A stretch of 5,654 nucleotides of DNA from an uncultured Ruminococcus sp. (GTDB taxonomy: Bacteria > Bacillota > Clostridia > Oscillospirales > Acutalibacteraceae), in assembly GCA_902773245.1 (NCBI GenBank), contig CACYDY010000277.1, positions 1-5,654 of the forward strand. Direction: 5' to 3'. Under the pieces are notes generated by a model. It was not told where the DNA came from. It made no database searches and saw only the letters and a list, made by a program, of their open reading frames with translations. Below, piece by piece: positions 5,558-5,654 of this stretch. The stretch's first letter is position 1, and the number at the start of each line of letters is the position of its first letter. The translations under genes and the position numbers were made by a program.

Positions 5558-5654
5558 ATGAGTAAACAATCTGTGTACATGTTTTATTGTGTCGCCTTGG
5601 AGCGGCGAGGTAACACTGTGCAAACCGAAACTAAGGGGCATTTTCTGCTAAAAG
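5558..5654 (+). CDS. Possible start of a divergent gene running off the window (unidentified)
   Basis: A plus-strand frame opens at ATG 5558, directly after an in-frame TGA, and stays open to the window end (32 codons, beginning MSKQSVYMFYCVALERRGN and ending in …GHFLLK). There is no good Shine-Dalgarno before this ATG. A later in-frame GTG at 5618 has GCGAGG (5605-5610) 7 nt upstream and is an alternative start, giving MQTETKGHFLLK. It would be divergent from the two-TM protein gene. I do not recognise the product, and 32 open codons are weak evidence. The stretch also holds a GC-rich hairpin, so it may be non-coding. Confidence 0.22.
   Translation, partial: MSKQSVYMFYCVALERRGNTVQTETKGHFLLK
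5589..5616. other. GC-rich hairpin near the right edge
   Basis: GTGTCGCC (5589-5596) can pair with GGCG (5604-5607) and ACAC (5613-5616), with a 7-nt loop TTGGAGC and a 5-nt bulge AGGTA. The local GC content contrasts with the AT-rich flanks. No run of T follows on either strand, so it is not a standard terminator. On the plus strand the bulge holds the AGG that could serve the GTG at 5618. It could be the edge of a structured leader or repeat that continues beyond the window. I match it to no known RNA family. Confidence 0.3.

Noticed and set aside
5589..5654. Known riboswitch (c-di-GMP, cobalamin, c-di-AMP, T-box) or hammerhead-type ribozyme at the right edge
   Set aside because: The GCAAACC and GAAAC strings superficially recall such RNAs, but the ordered conserved blocks of each class are missing in the visible part.

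Overview
The window looks like chromosomal DNA from an anaerobic, fairly AT-rich member of the Clostridia (Bacillota), most likely a Ruminococcus/Oscillospiraceae-type gut or rumen bacterium. The grounds are purine-rich Shine-Dalgarno sites (AGGAGG, AGGGGGG, GGGAGGG), a TTG start, sigma-A-like promoters, a stand-alone flavodiiron protein, and an MBOAT/DHHW gene pair of the kind common in these bacteria. The family-level placement is inference. There are four well-supported complete genes, and none is visibly broken.

Left part (1-2800, plus strand): the possible tail of an upstream reading frame stops at 131-133, and its stop overlaps the Shine-Dalgarno of an AlgI/PatA-type membrane-bound O-acyltransferase (145-1530). 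A DHHW-family, AlgJ/AlgX-like exported protein follows after 20 nt (1551-2699). Together they form a cell-surface O-acylation module: the MBOAT carries an acyl group, probably acetyl, across the membrane, and the DHHW protein is the probable extracytoplasmic transferase. The acceptor polymer cannot be read from the window. A GC-rich hairpin at 2754-2800 ends this unit.

Middle (2835-4345, minus strand): fprA encodes a class-A flavodiiron protein with all seven diiron ligands present. It is an O2 (possibly NO) reductase that protects anaerobes. It converges on the O-acylation operon and shares its terminator. Upstream is a 327-nt AT-rich gap with a candidate extended -10 promoter, a roughly 120-nt leader with small dyads, and the strong terminator of the next gene.

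Right part (4346-5654): a minus-strand gene encodes a 366-aa membrane protein of unknown function with two TM segments, an external domain of about 165 residues and a low-complexity cytoplasmic tail of about 140 residues. It has a near-consensus promoter (TTGATA, 17 nt, TATGAT with extended TG) and its own terminator, so it is probably monocistronic. The last 100 bases may hold the start of a divergent plus-strand gene or a structured element, but the window cuts it off.

I see no CRISPR array, tRNA, rRNA, insertion sequence or phage gene. No clearly new system is visible. The least explained items are the two-TM protein with its disordered tail, the leader of fprA, and the right-hand edge.
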